From the NCBI RefSeq assembly GCF_019392195.1, contig NZ_JAHXKI010000003.1, positions 186,001 to 250,000 of the forward strand: a stretch of 64,000 nucleotides of DNA. The letters are read 5' to 3'. This DNA is from Marinobacter sp. F4206 (lineage in GTDB: Bacteria; Pseudomonadota; Gammaproteobacteria; Pseudomonadales; Oleiphilaceae). The position numbers and the translations under genes were made by a program. Shown here piece after piece: positions 22,690 through 30,878 of the stretch. Position 1 is the first letter of the stretch. Every line of letters starts with the position of its first letter. The notes below the pieces were generated by a model. The model did not search any database, was not told where the DNA came from, and saw only the letters and a program-made list of their open reading frames with translations.

Positions 22690-23388
22690 GTGAAACTGCT
22701 GGCACTGGATACGTCATCGGAGGGCTGCTCGGCAGCCCTTCTTGTTGATGGCGAGATATCCGAACGTTTCGAGATTGCTCCGCGCGGCCACACCCGGCTG
22801 CTGATGCCAATGGTGCGGGAGCTGCTGGCTGAAAAGAGCCTGGTACCGGCGGACCTGGATGCGCTGGCCTTCGCCTGTGGCCCGGGTTCCTTCACCGGTC
22901 TTCGAATAGCGACGGGGGTGGTTCAGGGGCTGGCCTGGGGGCTGGATGTACCGGTGGTGCCGGTGTCCTCCCTCGCGACCGTTGCGCTCGGGGCGATGAA
23001 CTCCATGGCGTTACAGGACGACGACGCGGTTGCCGTGGCGTTCGATGCCCGCATGGGGGAGGTTTACTGGGGTTGTTTTATTCGCCGCGACGGACTGCCG
23101 GAAGTGCAGGGCAACGAACGGGTTTGTCCGCCCTCTCTGGTTGCCCTCGAAGGTCGGTCCGAAAAATGGTTGGGAGCGGGTCAGGGCTGGCGCTTCCAGG
23201 ACCAGATGCCGGCAGAGGTCGTTGCCCGGATGGCGTCTGTCGATGACACTCTGGTTCCGCGAGCGGCCTGGGTGGCCAGATTGGCGGAAACCGGATATCG
23301 CCAGGGCTTGGCGGTTCCTGCTGACCAGGCTCAGCCGGTGTATATCCGGGACGAGGTTGCCTGGAAAAAGCTGCCGGGTCGTGAGTAA
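22690..23388 (+). CDS. tsaB: tRNA t6A37 threonylcarbamoyltransferase subunit TsaB
   Basis: TsaB is the non-catalytic partner that binds TsaD (and TsaE) to add threonylcarbamoyl to A37 of ANN-decoding tRNAs. The 232-residue ASKHA-fold protein shows the N-terminal LLALDTSSEGCSAAL and the signature FACGPGSFTGLRIA near residue 63. The GTG start at 22690 follows adk by 35 bp. The adk-tsaB pairing is also seen in pseudomonads. Confidence 0.95.
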   Translation: MKLLALDTSSEGCSAALLVDGEISERFEIAPRGHTRLLMPMVRELLAEKSLVPADLDALAFACGPGSFTGLRIATGVVQGLAWGLDVPVVPVSSLATVALGAMNSMALQDDDAVAVAFDARMGEVYWGCFIRRDGLPEVQGNERVCPPSLVALEGRSEKWLGAGQGWRFQDQMPAEVVARMASVDDTLVPRAAWVARLAETGYRQGLAVPADQAQPVYIRDEVAWKKLPGRE

Positions 23389-23467
23389 CGCAGGACGCTT
23401 TTAATCCCGGACGGATTCTTCCATAATTTCCTTTCCCTATTTGTCACTGAGCCAGCGGGATCCGGTC

Positions 23468-23830
23468 ATGATCGGTGGTATCAATCCAGGAAACAACTAC
23501 GGCTACCAGACCGGGAACAACAGCCCGGTCCGGGAACGGGGCGATGCTGCCAGTGCGCCGGCATCCTCCCCGGAGAAGTCCGCAGACGCTGCCCGCCGTG
23601 ATCTCGCCGACGGTCGCTCGCTAACCACCATTGAGCGCGTACCCGATACCAGTCTGGAACGTCGGGTCGAGGCCCGGCGTGCCGCCGAAGATGCCCGTCT
23701 GGAGCGCTTTCGGGCTGACGAACTGCCATTGCCAACGGCCCGGGCCCTGTCTACCTTTGCGGTTGTTGCAGCCGCGGGGCAGGATTCCGGCGGCGACAGC
23801 TCGCTTGCCGGCATTGATATTCTGGTTTGA
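23468..23830 (+). CDS. Hypothetical protein, low complexity
   Basis: A 120-residue protein starting at ATG 23468 ([12 protein letters not shown]); a TTG nine codons upstream is less likely. The N-terminal half is polar and rich in Asn, Ser, Pro and Ala (predicted disordered); a charged helical stretch ([20 protein letters not shown]) and a short Ala-rich hydrophobic end follow. There is no signal peptide or clear domain. Its stop overlaps the rsmJ ATG (ATGA), which is the main argument that it is translated. I do not recognise the family. Confidence 0.6.
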   Translation: MIGGINPGNNYGYQTGNNSPVRERGDAASAPASSPEKSADAARRDLADGRSLTTIERVPDTSLERRVEARRAAEDARLERFRADELPLPTARALSTFAVVAAAGQDSGGDSSLAGIDILV

Positions 23831-24663
23831 TGACGGATTCCCCCTCCTTCACTTCTCCCGATCCTCAGCTCGCCCGGACATTGGCGGTCGGTCGCAGCCC
23901 GCTGGGTGATGCCGGACACGCTGCCGAGCTGAGCCAGTCCCTGGCCATTGAAAACCTCGGAGTTGTTCGCCCGAAGGATATTCGGACGTTCGCCATGGTC
24001 TTGTATCTGGACGAAAGCGGTCTGGGGCTGCAGGTGACGGGTAAAGGCGCACCGGGGCCGGTGCGCGCGGAATTTGTAACTGGAAAAATGGGCTATCGCC
24101 GAGAGCACGGCGGCGGAGCCGGCCAATTGGTCGCAAAAGCGGTGGGCTTGCAGAAAACCCATGCCGCCTTGCATGTGTTGGATGCCACCGCCGGCTTGGG
24201 CCAGGATGCATTCGTTCTCGCCAGTCTCGGGTGCAGGGTTACCCTGTTTGAGCGTAACCCGGTCATTCATGCCCTGTTGGCGGACGGTCTGGCTCGGGCG
24301 TCACTCAATGTCGACTGTGCGCCCATCGTTGCGCGTATGAGCCTGAAGGAAGGCAGCAGTCTCCCGTGGCTGGAGTCTGCGGGCCCGGAATCGGCTGATG
24401 TGATCTACCTTGATCCCATGTTCCCGCACCGTGACAAGTCGGCCCTGGTCAAGAAAGAAATGCAGGTGTTCCGAATGGTGGTCGGCGACGACGACGATTC
24501 CGAAGCGCTGCTGGAAGCAGCGCTTGGATGTGCGACTTACCGGGTGGTCGTAAAGCGGCCCCGCAAGGCCCCGGCCATTGCTGGCACCGAGCCGGCAACG
24601 CGAATCGAGGGCAAGAGCAGTCGCTATGACATCTATCCCGTCAAGGCGCTTCCTGCCCGGTAA
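23830..24663 (+). CDS. rsmJ: 16S rRNA (guanine(1516)-N2)-methyltransferase RsmJ
   Basis: RsmJ methylates G1516 of 16S rRNA with SAM. The 277-residue protein holds the SAM motif [18 protein letters not shown] and the family signature [20 protein letters not shown], where the DPMFP element plays the role of the N6/N2-methyltransferase catalytic loop. The ATG at 23830 overlaps the preceding stop; one more upstream codon (TTG) is open in frame. It converges on plsB with six bases between the stops. Confidence 0.93.
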   Translation: MTDSPSFTSPDPQLARTLAVGRSPLGDAGHAAELSQSLAIENLGVVRPKDIRTFAMVLYLDESGLGLQVTGKGAPGPVRAEFVTGKMGYRREHGGGAGQLVAKAVGLQKTHAALHVLDATAGLGQDAFVLASLGCRVTLFERNPVIHALLADGLARASLNVDCAPIVARMSLKEGSSLPWLESAGPESADVIYLDPMFPHRDKSALVKKEMQVFRMVVGDDDDSEALLEAALGCATYRVVVKRPRKAPAIAGTEPATRIEGKSSRYDIYPVKALPAR

Positions 24664-24669
24664 TGTCCA

Positions 24670-27138
24670 TCAGGCCCCGAGCATTGTGACCTGTTGGATG
24701 GCCTGACGTTTTTCAACGCTAAGCACCAGACGCGCGTCTTCGGCGACGTCGTCCAGCCCCTCACCGTAGCAAATCAGTCCGTTGTCGTCGGTGGTAATGA
24801 CACCGTTTTTCTGCAGATTGGCAATGAAATTCCGGAACAGGCTCTTGTCAAAGAACTCCGGTGCATTCAGGCCGAAGAGAATCGACATGCGCTCTGCCAG
24901 CATCGTGCTCTGTTCCTCAAGCTCGGCCGCGCTGAGTTTGCCCGAGCCGTATTTGCGCAGGATGCCCAGGGCAATGTGATAACGCTCAAGGGTCTGAATG
25001 ATGAAGTGCGACAGCACCCTCAGCCGAAGCATGGCCTCCGTGCCTTCCTCGGGACGGCCGATGCGATCGTCGTCCAGCTTTTCCAGCAGCCCCTGGTCGA
25101 TCAGCACATCGATCCAGCGATTGATGACCGACTCCACTTCGTCGGCCTGATGCCTGAGGAACAGCTCGGACTGAAGGTACGGATAGGCCACGCTGGCCAA
25201 AAACACGACTTTGTCGCGGCGCAGTGAATCCTTGTTCTCGAACAGGCTGGCGACCAGTGACGGCAACGCGAACAGGTGCTGTATGTTGTTGCGGTAATAG
25301 GTCATGAGGATGGCATTGCTGCCTTCCAGGGCGATGATGTCGCCCAGCTTTTGCGGCTGTCGAGTTACCAGCCCCATGTTTTCACAGTAGGCAACCCAGT
25401 CTTTGCCTGATCCCTCTGGAAGGGTAACCGTTTCGGCGTAGGGGTAGGCTTTGAGCAGGCCAGCGTACTGATCCATCAGGCGAATCAGCTGGCCTTCATC
25501 CATGGCCATGCGATCGGTCCCGAGGAGTACCGTAGCGGTCATCCCGATGGGGTTTACGGCAACGGAGGCGTTGATATTGGAGGCCACTCGCAGTGCCAGT
25601 TCATCCACTGCCCTGTTGAGCCAGGGTGGACGGTATTCCGAGTCGTAGGCTTCCTGGCGCCAGCTGTCGTGAACCTCGTCGAGAACATCGGCCAGCGGAA
25701 TAGCTTCGCCAAAGTTGACGGCGACCCGACCGAATGAGTTGCTGAGCTTGCGAACGGTTTTGGCAAGCGCGAACACATTTTCCTTCTGCTTTTTCTTGCC
25801 CCGAAGCTCGCCCAGATAGGAGCGGCCTTCCATCACTTTCTCGTAGCCGATGTAGACCGGCACAAAGACGATTGGCTTGCGGTGATCGCGCAGGAAACTG
25901 CGAACGGTCATCGACAGCATGCCCGGCCTCGGCTGCAGCATACGTCCGGTGCGACTGCGTCCACCCTCGACGAAGTACTCCACCGAGTAGCCACGGGAAA
26001 ACATCACGTGCATGTACTCGTTGAACACGGTGGCGTACAGCGGATTATCCTTGAAGCTCCGGCGCATGAAGAAGGCACCGCCCCGGCGCAGGATAGGGCC
26101 CACAACCGGCATGTTCAGGTTGATTCCCGCGGCAATGTGGGGGGGCATCAGACCATTCTTGTAGAGCACGTAGGACAGCAGCAGGTAATCGATGTGTGAC
26201 CGGTGACAGGGGACATAGACCACCGCATTTTCCTGGGCCACCTCCTTAACCACGCGAATGTTGTTGATGGCGATACCGTTATAGATACGGTTCCAGAGCC
26301 AGGCCAGCACCACTTCCAGGAAGCGGATGGTAACGATGGACATGCTGGCGGCAATTTCGTCGGCATATTTCCAGGCCTTGGCGCGTACCTTTTCCGGTGG
26401 AATGTCGTCTTTCGCTGCGGTTTCGCGAATGGCTTCCTTGACGGCCTGGGTGCGCACCAGTCCACCCACCAAGGTGCGCCGATGAGACAGGTCCGGTCCG
26501 AGTACCGCCTGGCGAACGCGCCGGAAGTGGGTGCGCAGAATGCGCGCGAGTTTCCGTTTGGCGCGCTCCTCGGAGTGGCGGTATTCATCAATAACCTGTT
26601 TCAGTGACAGGGGCTGGTTAAACTGCACGTAGGTGTTGCGGCCGTGGACCATGATAATCAGCAGTTTCTGTAACCGGCCCGCCACCGACCAGGTGTCGGA
26701 CAGCAGCAGTTTCACCAGCGATTTTTCTTTATCCGGCGAGCGGCCCCAGAACAGGGAAACCGGAACGATCTGGACGTCCTCGTCCGGATGCTCAAGACCG
26801 TATCGGATCAGTGCCTCGAATTCGGTAGTCAGCACCGGCGTCTGCCGCCGACGAAACAGGCCGCCTGTGCGGCGATACAGGAAAAAGAACGAGTGGGACG
26901 GCCCGTTTTTCACGGGCAGTGCATCGGTGGCGCCCGGCAGGCCGGCGCGTATGACCTCCTGCTCGAGGACCAAACGGTTGGACAGTGAGCTGTACTGGAG
27001 CACGTAGCAGACCGGCCTGTCCGGATCCAGACCCAGGGCTTCCAGGCTATTGCCGCTGACGTCCGTCCTGACCCACAGGAACAATATCTTGCGGAGAATG
27101 GTCAGGATCAGGCTGCGAATGCCCTGGTAAAGTCGCAT
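24670..27138 (-). CDS. plsB: Glycerol-3-phosphate 1-O-acyltransferase
   Basis: PlsB transfers the first acyl chain, from acyl-ACP or acyl-CoA, onto sn-glycerol 3-phosphate at the inner membrane. The 822-residue length matches the family. The HxxxxD acyltransferase motif lies in VPCHRSHIDYLLLSY (about residue 310), followed by the substrate-binding blocks RRGGAFFMRR and YFVEGGRSRTGR and by VFVPVYIGYEKV. Its end lies against rsmJ; it is divergent from nudC across about 140 bp. Confidence 0.96.
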   Translation of the reverse strand: MRLYQGIRSLILTILRKILFLWVRTDVSGNSLEALGLDPDRPVCYVLQYSSLSNRLVLEQEVIRAGLPGATDALPVKNGPSHSFFFLYRRTGGLFRRRQTPVLTTEFEALIRYGLEHPDEDVQIVPVSLFWGRSPDKEKSLVKLLLSDTWSVAGRLQKLLIIMVHGRNTYVQFNQPLSLKQVIDEYRHSEERAKRKLARILRTHFRRVRQAVLGPDLSHRRTLVGGLVRTQAVKEAIRETAAKDDIPPEKVRAKAWKYADEIAASMSIVTIRFLEVVLAWLWNRIYNGIAINNIRVVKEVAQENAVVYVPCHRSHIDYLLLSYVLYKNGLMPPHIAAGINLNMPVVGPILRRGGAFFMRRSFKDNPLYATVFNEYMHVMFSRGYSVEYFVEGGRSRTGRMLQPRPGMLSMTVRSFLRDHRKPIVFVPVYIGYEKVMEGRSYLGELRGKKKQKENVFALAKTVRKLSNSFGRVAVNFGEAIPLADVLDEVHDSWRQEAYDSEYRPPWLNRAVDELALRVASNINASVAVNPIGMTATVLLGTDRMAMDEGQLIRLMDQYAGLLKAYPYAETVTLPEGSGKDWVAYCENMGLVTRQPQKLGDIIALEGSNAILMTYYRNNIQHLFALPSLVASLFENKDSLRRDKVVFLASVAYPYLQSELFLRHQADEVESVINRWIDVLIDQGLLEKLDDDRIGRPEEGTEAMLRLRVLSHFIIQTLERYHIALGILRKYGSGKLSAAELEEQSTMLAERMSILFGLNAPEFFDKSLFRNFIANLQKNGVITTDDNGLICYGEGLDDVAEDARLVLSVEKRQAIQQVTMLGA

Positions 27139-27279
27139 AAAGTGTTGCTCCGGTGAATCAGACAGGGGCCAAGTTTACTTGGTTGAGTACGGTGCGGAAA
27201 GCCACTGATCTTACTGGACCTGTCACGCAGTGTGGTACATTTCAGCTTGGCCCATTCATCACGCAGGTGTGAACAGACG

Positions 27280-28107
27280 ATGGCGATCTCGAACGCAGAC
27301 TGGACTCCGGGCTGGACCACGACCCCGCCGCAGGCAGGAGACCGGCTGCTGGCTATTTCAGGTTCAAACATCCTCAAGCCGGACGACGGCTGGCTCCTTT
27401 CCTGGGAAGCCGTCGGGCACTCCGACGCCATCGGCGAGGCCGTGTCGCTTGGCTCCGTGGACGGCAAGCGTGTCTATGTCACGGAACTGGAGGACGATGC
27501 CGGATCCGGGCTTGACCCCGTGGCGCTCAGAGATGCCCTGTTAATGATGGAGGAGGCCCCCGCAGAACTGTTGAGCACCGGATTTCAGGTCTGGCAATGG
27601 TGGCGTGACCACCGGTATTGCGGCCGTTGTGGACTGGAAACCGGGTTTCACCCTCAGGAACGGGCAAAATGGTGCGATCCCTGCGGCATTCCCTGGTACC
27701 CGAGACTCGCGCCGTGCGTGATAGTCGTTATTCGACGGGATGACCGGCTGCTGCTTGCGAGGTCAACCCGGGCCCGGCATCACTTTTACAGTCTGATTGC
27801 CGGCTTCGTCGAGCCCGGTGAAAGCCTGGAAGGCGCTGTCGCCCGAGAGGTGAAAGAGGAAACTGGCCTCGACATAACCAACGTCCGGTATCAATCGTCC
27901 CAGCCCTGGCCGTTTCCACACCAGCTGATGGTGGGTTTTTTCGCCGACTATGCCGGTGGGGATCTTGTCCTTCAGGAGGATGAGTTGGCGGATGCTGACT
28001 GGTATTTGCCCGGGGACACCCCGCCGGTGCCGCCACAAACCACCATTGCCGGTCGCCTGATCCGGGCCATGGAGAGCGAGATTTCCCGTGGAGGAATAGC
28101 CCTTTGA
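27280..28107 (+). CDS. nudC: NAD(+) diphosphatase / RNA decapping Nudix hydrolase
   Basis: NudC hydrolyses NADH/NAD+ and removes NAD caps from RNA. With the ATG at 27280 the protein has 275 residues; a GTG at 27232 would add 16. A Cys4 zinc finger (YCGRCG and WCDPCG, 15 residues between pairs) precedes the Nudix domain. The Nudix box GFVEPGESLEGAVAREVKEE is complete, and the NudC subgroup motif SQPWPFP follows it. The stop overlaps the murI start (TTGA). Confidence 0.93.
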   Translation: MAISNADWTPGWTTTPPQAGDRLLAISGSNILKPDDGWLLSWEAVGHSDAIGEAVSLGSVDGKRVYVTELEDDAGSGLDPVALRDALLMMEEAPAELLSTGFQVWQWWRDHRYCGRCGLETGFHPQERAKWCDPCGIPWYPRLAPCVIVVIRRDDRLLLARSTRARHHFYSLIAGFVEPGESLEGAVAREVKEETGLDITNVRYQSSQPWPFPHQLMVGFFADYAGGDLVLQEDELADADWYLPGDTPPVPPQTTIAGRLIRAMESEISRGGIAL

Positions 28108-28964
28108 AGACGGATTCTGTCCCCAGGGTTCTGGTGTTTGATTCCGGAGTTGGCGGCCTGAGCATAGCCGCCAGTGTCGTCCGGCACTTGCCGGGAACGG
28201 AACTGGTCTACCTTGCCGATAATGCCGGGTTTCCTTACGGCGACCAGCCCGAGTCGGTGGTCATCGAGCGGTGTTGTCGATTGACGGGCGAGGCTCTGGC
28301 CCAGTACCCGTGCGACATCATCATCGTGGCCTGTAATACGGCCAGCACCGTGGTTCTGCCCCACCTCCGTGCCATAACGTCGACACCGGTGGTCGGCGTG
28401 GTGCCTGCGATCAAGCCGGCCGCGGCCAGAACCCGGAATGGTCGCATTGGTCTGCTCGCAACTCCGGCCACGGTGCGCCGACCCTACCTGGATAATCTGG
28501 TCGACGAATTTGCCGGACACTGCCAGGTTGAACGTATCGGCCATCCTGATCTGGTGCGCTGGGTGGAAGAGTCGGTGAGCGGTGTGGACGTGCCCCGCCG
28601 TGAGCTTTCCGAAGCGGTCGCCGGTTTTCACGAGGCGGGCGTGGACACGGTGGTATTGGGATGCACCCATTATCCGTTGTTACTGGAAGCGCTTCGGGAC
28701 GTCCTGCCCGGAGTGGCGTTCTGGGTGGATTCCGGAGAAGCCATTGCTCGGCGGGTTGCCTTTTTGCTGGGCGAGCTGGGTAAGGCTGGTGATGCGGTCC
28801 CGGAGGCGGTTCCTGGCGAGTCGCCGGTGCGGGCCGCACTGTTTTCCGGTCCGGCACCCGAGGGCTTGGCCGGCTTCATGACCAACCTGGGGCTGCGTCC
28901 ACGGACGGTAATTGCCCACTGGCCGGTTCAGGCCAAGCCAGTTACAACAGTCGCGTCAGTTTGA
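28104..28964 (+). CDS. murI: Glutamate racemase
   Basis: MurI supplies D-glutamate for peptidoglycan. The two catalytic cysteines are visible in VACNTAST and LGCTHYPLL, and the N-terminal VFDSGVGGLS is the substrate-binding loop. At 286 residues it is of normal length. The TTG start is supported by a strong ggagga site eight bases upstream and by overlap with the nudC stop. Its last 23 bases overlap the 3' end of the convergent DUF2156 gene. Confidence 0.95.
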   Translation: MKTDSVPRVLVFDSGVGGLSIAASVVRHLPGTELVYLADNAGFPYGDQPESVVIERCCRLTGEALAQYPCDIIIVACNTASTVVLPHLRAITSTPVVGVVPAIKPAAARTRNGRIGLLATPATVRRPYLDNLVDEFAGHCQVERIGHPDLVRWVEESVSGVDVPRRELSEAVAGFHEAGVDTVVLGCTHYPLLLEALRDVLPGVAFWVDSGEAIARRVAFLLGELGKAGDAVPEAVPGESPVRAALFSGPAPEGLAGFMTNLGLRPRTVIAHWPVQAKPVTTVASV

Positions 28965-29949
28965 ACATGGCCAGAAACTCAAGGGCAGGAATGGCCCGCT
29001 TGTGGCAGCAGTAGGTTTTGAAGCTGTCGCCCCTGAAGCGTGACTTGGTGAATTCCAGGCCTTTGAAGTTATAGAGGAAATTCCCCTTCTCGTAGACCAG
29101 GTGCAGAAGTCGTTTCAGCGACCGGCTTTCCTGATGCTCGGTGGCGGCATCCAGTGACAGCGGAATCAGGCCAAGATCAAGGTAGGGGACGCCCTCGGCC
29201 TTGAATACGTCCATGGCATGAGCCATCAGGGTATAAAAAATGCCTTGACGGAAATCGGCATTGGCCCGGGAGATGTTCGGCACGTAGCTGATGATCTCAT
29301 TGTTGCGGTAGATCGGGTCGAAATAGATAAAGCCTACGGCCCTGTCACCCTCATAGGCGTAGAAGTGACGTTCATTCTCCCGGTATTCCATCTCCATCGG
29401 GCGAATCAGGAAACGGATCTCGTTGCTCTTGCACTTCCGGGTCCGGATCCAGGCCTCCGAAATTTCCCGGGTATGGTCATCGCTGAACCGCTCCTTGACC
29501 GTGATGTTATTTTTCTCAGCCTGGTTCAGGGCGGTGCGAAGGATCTGTTTTTTCTTGCCGGTCAGGGACCACTTGCGCAGATCAATGCGGGATTCGCTGC
29601 CGAACTGGGTGCCATAGAGACCGAATCGAAGGTGCATGAAATCCACCACCGGTTTGGATACCTGGATGTAGCTGGCGTTCGGGAAGCGGTTGTGAAAATG
29701 TTCGAGAATGACCGCAAAATTCTCCGGGGCACAGACCGGATCAGATAACACGAAGGTTCCCCCCCACTTGCGCATGTAGGCAAGATAGCCAACCCCGGGC
29801 ACGTCGAAATACTGCATGCCCGGCTGCAGGGTTGAGAAGGACTGGGAATGGGTTCCGTACTTTTTCAGGTAACCAACCCGTTCCGTGAAGGAAAACGAGT
29901 TGCCTGCCAGTTCACGGAGTCCGTCCAGTGCAAGAATCTGATCCGACAT
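28942..29949 (-). CDS. DUF2156 (LPG-synthase C-terminal-like) protein
   Basis: A 335-residue soluble protein resembling the C-terminal, GNAT-like catalytic domain of phosphatidylglycerol lysyltransferase (MprF), but with no membrane domain. Features I can see: the N-terminal YLKKYGTHSQSFSTL, the middle GGTFVLSDPVCAPENF, and the C-terminal VPYLDLGLIPLS and FYTLMAHAMDVFKAEG, all typical of DUF2156. The family transfers amino acids from aminoacyl-tRNA to lipids, but single-domain members are mostly uncharacterised. The gene directly follows a methyltransferase gene on the same strand (43-bp gap), and a gggag site precedes its ATG, so they form a likely two-gene operon. Its stop lies inside the 3' end of murI. 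Confidence 0.8.
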   Translation of the reverse strand: MSDQILALDGLRELAGNSFSFTERVGYLKKYGTHSQSFSTLQPGMQYFDVPGVGYLAYMRKWGGTFVLSDPVCAPENFAVILEHFHNRFPNASYIQVSKPVVDFMHLRFGLYGTQFGSESRIDLRKWSLTGKKKQILRTALNQAEKNNITVKERFSDDHTREISEAWIRTRKCKSNEIRFLIRPMEMEYRENERHFYAYEGDRAVGFIYFDPIYRNNEIISYVPNISRANADFRQGIFYTLMAHAMDVFKAEGVPYLDLGLIPLSLDAATEHQESRSLKRLLHLVYEKGNFLYNFKGLEFTKSRFRGDSFKTYCCHKRAIPALEFLAMFKLTRLL

Positions 29950-29992
29950 GTCTCTGCTCCCCGATTTATTGTTGGGTGGATGGCTGCGGCAA

Positions 29993-30646
29993 TCAGGCCT
30001 GTTTGCGGCCGAGGATGGACCAGTAGCAGTCCATGTTCAGAAGCTTGAAATGCTTCTTTTCGGTGACCTTCAGGCCCAGGCGCTGCATGTGCTCGGGGTA
30101 GTTGTAGATTTTGTGGAAGGCGTTGTTGGCAAACAGCCAGAAGGTAAAGACCGCCATGTACCAGTAAAGCTTCTTGAACATGCGAGCCACCACGTTACCC
30201 GTGGGGTAGCAGAAGTCGCCGACCACGACCCGCGCGTCGGCCTTGCCCAGGCGAATCAGGTGTTCCAGTACCCGGACCATCATGTCTTCACCGAACACGT
30301 TCAGGAAGAAATTGGCGACGACCATGTCGTACTGCTCGAATTCTTCCACCTTCATGATGTCGCTGTGGATACGACGGATGGTGAGATGAGGGGCTTCCTT
30401 TTCCTGGGCCTCCGCGAACTTGCGCAGCATGGTTTCGGACAGATCGACGACGGTTACGTCCGCGCCCAGTTCGGCGGCACGGATGGCATCTCTGCCATGA
30501 CCAACGCCGGCAAACAGAATGCGGTCGCCGGGTTGCACGGTTTCCACATCCAGCATGGCGGTTTTGCAGCGGTGTATGTTTTTGCCGCTGTAGAGGTTGC
30601 TCAGAAAATCGTAAACCGGGCCAATATATTTGTACTTGTCGCGCAT
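29993..30646 (-). CDS. Class I SAM-dependent methyltransferase
   Basis: A 217-residue Rossmann methyltransferase. Motif I reads ILFAGVGHGRDAIRAAELG near residue 43 and motif II VTVVDLSETML; the post-motif region has MVVANFFLNVFGED. The N-terminus (YKYIGPVYDFLSNLYSGKNI) resembles UbiE and phospholipid N-methyltransferases (PmtA-like), and a hydrophobic helix (WYMAVFTFWLFANNAF) in the C-terminal half suggests contact with a membrane or a lipid substrate. Substrate unknown. It precedes the DUF2156 gene in a likely operon; 232 bp without a convincing gene separates its start from the REC-PAS-GGDEF-EAL gene. Confidence 0.8.
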   Translation of the reverse strand: MRDKYKYIGPVYDFLSNLYSGKNIHRCKTAMLDVETVQPGDRILFAGVGHGRDAIRAAELGADVTVVDLSETMLRKFAEAQEKEAPHLTIRRIHSDIMKVEEFEQYDMVVANFFLNVFGEDMMVRVLEHLIRLGKADARVVVGDFCYPTGNVVARMFKKLYWYMAVFTFWLFANNAFHKIYNYPEHMQRLGLKVTEKKHFKLLNMDCYWSILGRKQA

Positions 30647-30878
30647 GATGACGGCTGCCTGTTATTGTTCCTCTGGATGTCGCCACCGTTTTTGTCGTTG
30701 TTGCCCGACTGCCTGTCGGGATTCCGGTGATCAACGCCTAACGATTTCGAGCTTAGAGAACAGGGTGGGGGATTTATGTGCAGCAATACGCATTTCGGGA
30801 TACAAAAAATAACGCTCTGCAATAGTTTGCAAACCGCTTCAAGGTTTTATATCGGAGTGTAGGACAATCAATAATTGG

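Noticed and set aside
30601-30822. Small minus-strand frame upstream of the methyltransferase gene
   Set aside because: It overlaps the methyltransferase start in another frame and has no ribosome site or recognisable sequence; the gap looks like a promoter region.
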